A stretch of 64,000 nt of DNA from Weizmannia acidilactici (lineage in GTDB: Bacteria > Bacillota > Bacilli > Bacillales > Bacillaceae_C). The notes beneath the pieces were generated by a model. It did no database searches. It was not told the DNA's origin and was given only the letters and a program-made list of their open reading frames with translations. The position numbers and the translations under genes were made by a program. Positions 62,487-64,000 of this stretch are shown piece after piece. Position 1 is the first letter of the stretch, and the number at the start of each line of letters is the position of its first letter. The stretch spans positions 1-64,000 of the forward strand of contig NZ_BKZP01000001.1 of assembly GCF_008974185.1 (NCBI RefSeq). The letters run 5' to 3'.

Positions 62487-62515
62487 TTTATTATTTATGG
62501 AAAATCCTCTATAAT
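62487..62515 (+). promoter_or_regulatory. Sigma-A promoter of acpP
   Basis: TTTATT (62487-62492), a 17-bp spacer and a perfect TATAAT (62510-62515), giving acpP expression independent of the FapR promoter. Confidence 0.65.
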
Positions 62516-62537
62516 ACCTTGAGGGGAGGTGAACCGT

Positions 62538-62771
62538 ATGGCAGACGTATTAGAACGTGTGACGAAGATCATCGTTGACCGCCTTGGAGTCGAAGAATCC
62601 AAAGTTACACTTGATGCGAAATTCAAAGAAGATCTTGGCGCCGATTCACTGGATGTGGTAGAATTGGTGATGGAACTCGAAGATGAATTTGGAATGGAAA
62701 TTTCAGACGAGGATGCTGAAAAAATTGTAACAGTGGGTGACGCTGTGAATTACATACAGAATCAGCAGTAA
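62538..62771 (+). CDS. acpP: Acyl carrier protein
   Basis: 77 aa acidic four-helix protein; Ser37 in DSLD (36-39) takes the 4'-phosphopantetheine. GGGGAGGTG precedes the ATG. Carries all FASII intermediates. Confidence 0.98.
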   Translation: MADVLERVTKIIVDRLGVEESKVTLDAKFKEDLGADSLDVVELVMELEDEFGMEISDEDAEKIVTVGDAVNYIQNQQ

Positions 62772-62784
62772 GCGTCTTGATGGT

Positions 62785-62815
62785 AAATGTCCCGCTTTGG
62801 TGGCGGGGCATTTTT
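62785..62815 (+). terminator. acpP terminator
   Basis: AAATGTCCCGC (62785-62795) pairs with GCGGGGCA and the following Ts (62803-62813); the stem is GC-rich and ends in a T-run. Confidence 0.85.
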
Positions 62816-62873
62816 CTCATTCCGGATGCTTCTTTTTGATTTTTGAAAGTATTCAGGCTGAAACCTGGCGATG

Positions 62874-62910
62874 GTAAATGCGTAAAAACGCAACTTTTTT
62901 GCGCATTTAC
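62874..62910. other. Long hairpin between acpP and rnc
   Basis: GTAAATGCG (62874-62882) and CGCATTTAC (62902-62910) pair perfectly. The interior adds five A-T pairs around a short CGCAAC loop, giving ~15 bp. Confidence 0.6.
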
Positions 62911-62928
62911 GACCGTTCGGATTTCAAG

Positions 62929-62955
62929 AATGCCTTTGCGTTCACGGGCATTTTT
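62929..62955 (+). terminator. Second terminator-like hairpin before rnc
   Basis: AATGCC (62929-62934) and GGCATT (62947-62952) followed by Ts, 50 bp before the rnc start. Confidence 0.5.
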
Positions 62956-63004
62956 CTATACACTTAAGTTAAGCTGAAACTAAAAAGATACGGGTGGTTT
63001 AATC

Positions 63005-63742
63005 ATGGCAAAAAAATCAAAACCGGACTATGAATATGTTGCACTTGACCATTTCCGCAAGCTGCAGGACAGCATCCATATCCGTTTTAAAAATCCAGAA
63101 CTCTTAAAGCAGGCATTTACGCATTCCTCTTATGTTAACGAACATCCGGAAAAGCGGCAGAACGACAATGAAAGACTCGAATTTTTGGGCGATGCCGTGC
63201 TGGAACTGACCGTTTCGCACTATTTGTTTAAACGGTTCCCATCGATGACTGAAGGGGAAATGACGAAATTGCGCGCTTCAGTTGTCTGTGAGCCTTCACT
63301 TGTTATTTTTGCAAATGAACTGCATTTCGGCGAGTATATTTTTCTTGGAAAAGGAGAAGAAATGACCGGCGGCAGGACGCGCCCTGCACTGTTGGCTGAT
63401 GTGTTTGAAGCGTTTATCGGGGCATTATTTTTGGACCAGGGCTTGGCGGCAGTCGTTTCACTGCTTGAGAGAATTGTTTTTCCAAAAATTGAGGAGGGCA
63501 TGTTTTCGCATACGACCGATTACAAAAGCAAATTGCAGGAATATATTCAAAAAACGTCATCCGGCGTTTTGGAATACACGATATTGGATGAACGCGGCCC
63601 GGCGCACGACAAGGAATTTGTCTCACGCGTGTCGCTGAATGACGAAGAGCTCGGCACCGGAAAAGGACGTTCCAAAAAAGAGGCGGAGCAACACGCTGCG
63701 CAAACGGCTTTATCCAACTTGCGGAAAAAAGAAAAACAGTAA
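63005..63742 (+). CDS. rnc: Ribonuclease III
   Basis: 245 aa double-strand RNA endonuclease. The catalytic signature NERLEFLGD is at 55-63, and a second acidic cluster in [13 protein letters not shown] near 130. A C-terminal dsRNA-binding domain (~168-240, [11 protein letters not shown]...[13 protein letters not shown]) follows. It matures rRNA and scRNA. smc follows 28 bp later. Confidence 0.97.
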   Translation: MAKKSKPDYEYVALDHFRKLQDSIHIRFKNPELLKQAFTHSSYVNEHPEKRQNDNERLEFLGDAVLELTVSHYLFKRFPSMTEGEMTKLRASVVCEPSLVIFANELHFGEYIFLGKGEEMTGGRTRPALLADVFEAFIGALFLDQGLAAVVSLLERIVFPKIEEGMFSHTTDYKSKLQEYIQKTSSGVLEYTILDERGPAHDKEFVSRVSLNDEELGTGKGRSKKEAEQHAAQTALSNLRKKEKQ

Positions 63743-63770
63743 AGAAGTGAAAGAATGGAGGGGGAAGTGA

Positions 63771-64000
63771 TTGTTTCTTAAACGTCTGGATGTGATTGGA
63801 TTTAAATCTTTTGCAGAACGGATATCGATCGAATTTGTCCCGGGCGTTACAGCGGTTGTCGGGCCGAACGGCAGCGGAAAAAGCAATGTCATTGATGCGG
63901 TCCGCTGGGTACTCGGCGAACAATCGGCAAAACACTTGCGCGGCGGGAAAATGGAGGATGTCATTTTTGCCGGCAGCGACGCAAGAAAGCCGTTGAACTT
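63771..64000 (+). CDS. smc: Chromosome segregation ATPase SMC (5' part)
   Basis: The first 76 codons, cut by the window edge. TTG start with GGAGGGGG upstream. [17 protein letters not shown] opens the N-terminal ABC-type head, and the Walker [10 protein letters not shown] lies at ~32-40, followed by [17 protein letters not shown]. The remaining coiled coil, hinge and signature motif lie outside. Confidence 0.97.
   Translation, partial: MFLKRLDVIGFKSFAERISIEFVPGVTAVVGPNGSGKSNVIDAVRWVLGEQSAKHLRGGKMEDVIFAGSDARKPLN

Overview
The window is 64 kb of chromosome from an endospore-forming Bacillaceae (low-GC Firmicutes). It carries sigE, sigG and the 26-codon spoVM, the dcw-flank cell-division genes sepF/divIVA, a PyrR-attenuated pyr operon, a T-box in front of ileS, and a FapR-controlled fatty-acid operon. 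Gene order follows the Bacillus subtilis sigE-to-smc segment almost gene for gene. Moderate GC, frequent TTG/GTG starts and protein divergence suggest the Bacillus (Heyndrickxia/Weizmannia) coagulans neighbourhood; that placement is inference.

Layout. 0.1-1.8 kb: sporulation sigma factors E and G. 1.8-3.4 kb: a Bacillus-type intergenic repeat, a PRC-barrel protein (ylmC) and a convergent LysM-3D wall protein with a WalR-type box. 3.4-7.1 kb: ylmD-ylmE-sepF-ylmG-ylmH-divIVA. 7.1-12.2 kb: T-box, ileS, an 86-aa orphan, lspA, rluD-type synthase. 12.2-22.7 kb: pyrR-BC-carAB-pyrK-D-F-E. Three PyrR-type attenuators are visible, and two of them sit back to back where pyrP would be expected.

22.7-33.4 kb is the accessory block. 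It holds a frameshifted NERD-domain gene, an ORF that looks derived from an IS1380-type transposase but lacks the first catalytic segment, yqgN, an MFS exporter and an AI-2E-type membrane protein. These are followed by a cluster of broken genes (GNAT, small membrane protein, NUDIX, methyltransferase), a structured region that looks like mobile-element debris, then an Rrf2 regulator and a bile-acid/sodium-symporter-family transporter. The B. subtilis cys genes usually found near here are absent.

33.6-64 kb returns to core order: rqcH, yloB (Ca2+ P-type ATPase), yloC, remA, gmk, rpoZ, coaBC, priA, def, fmt, rsmB, prpC, prkC, rsgA, rpe, thiN, spoVM, rpmB, yloU, fakA, sdaAB, sdaAA, recG, fapR, plsX, fabD, fabG, acpP, rnc and the start of smc. 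rlmN, expected between rsmB and prpC, is missing.

Functional links: PyrR, encoded first, senses UMP and attenuates its own transcript ahead of all de novo UMP genes. RqcH and YlmH belong to the same ribosome quality-control process. PrpC/PrkC are a phosphatase/kinase pair responding to wall fragments. FapR represses the operon it heads. I saw no CRISPR array, toxin-antitoxin pair, prophage or convincing new defence system. The most unusual signals are the tandem attenuators, the catalytically gutted transposase ORF, and the pseudoknot-like and bipartite-repeat sequences at 31.1-31.5 kb.
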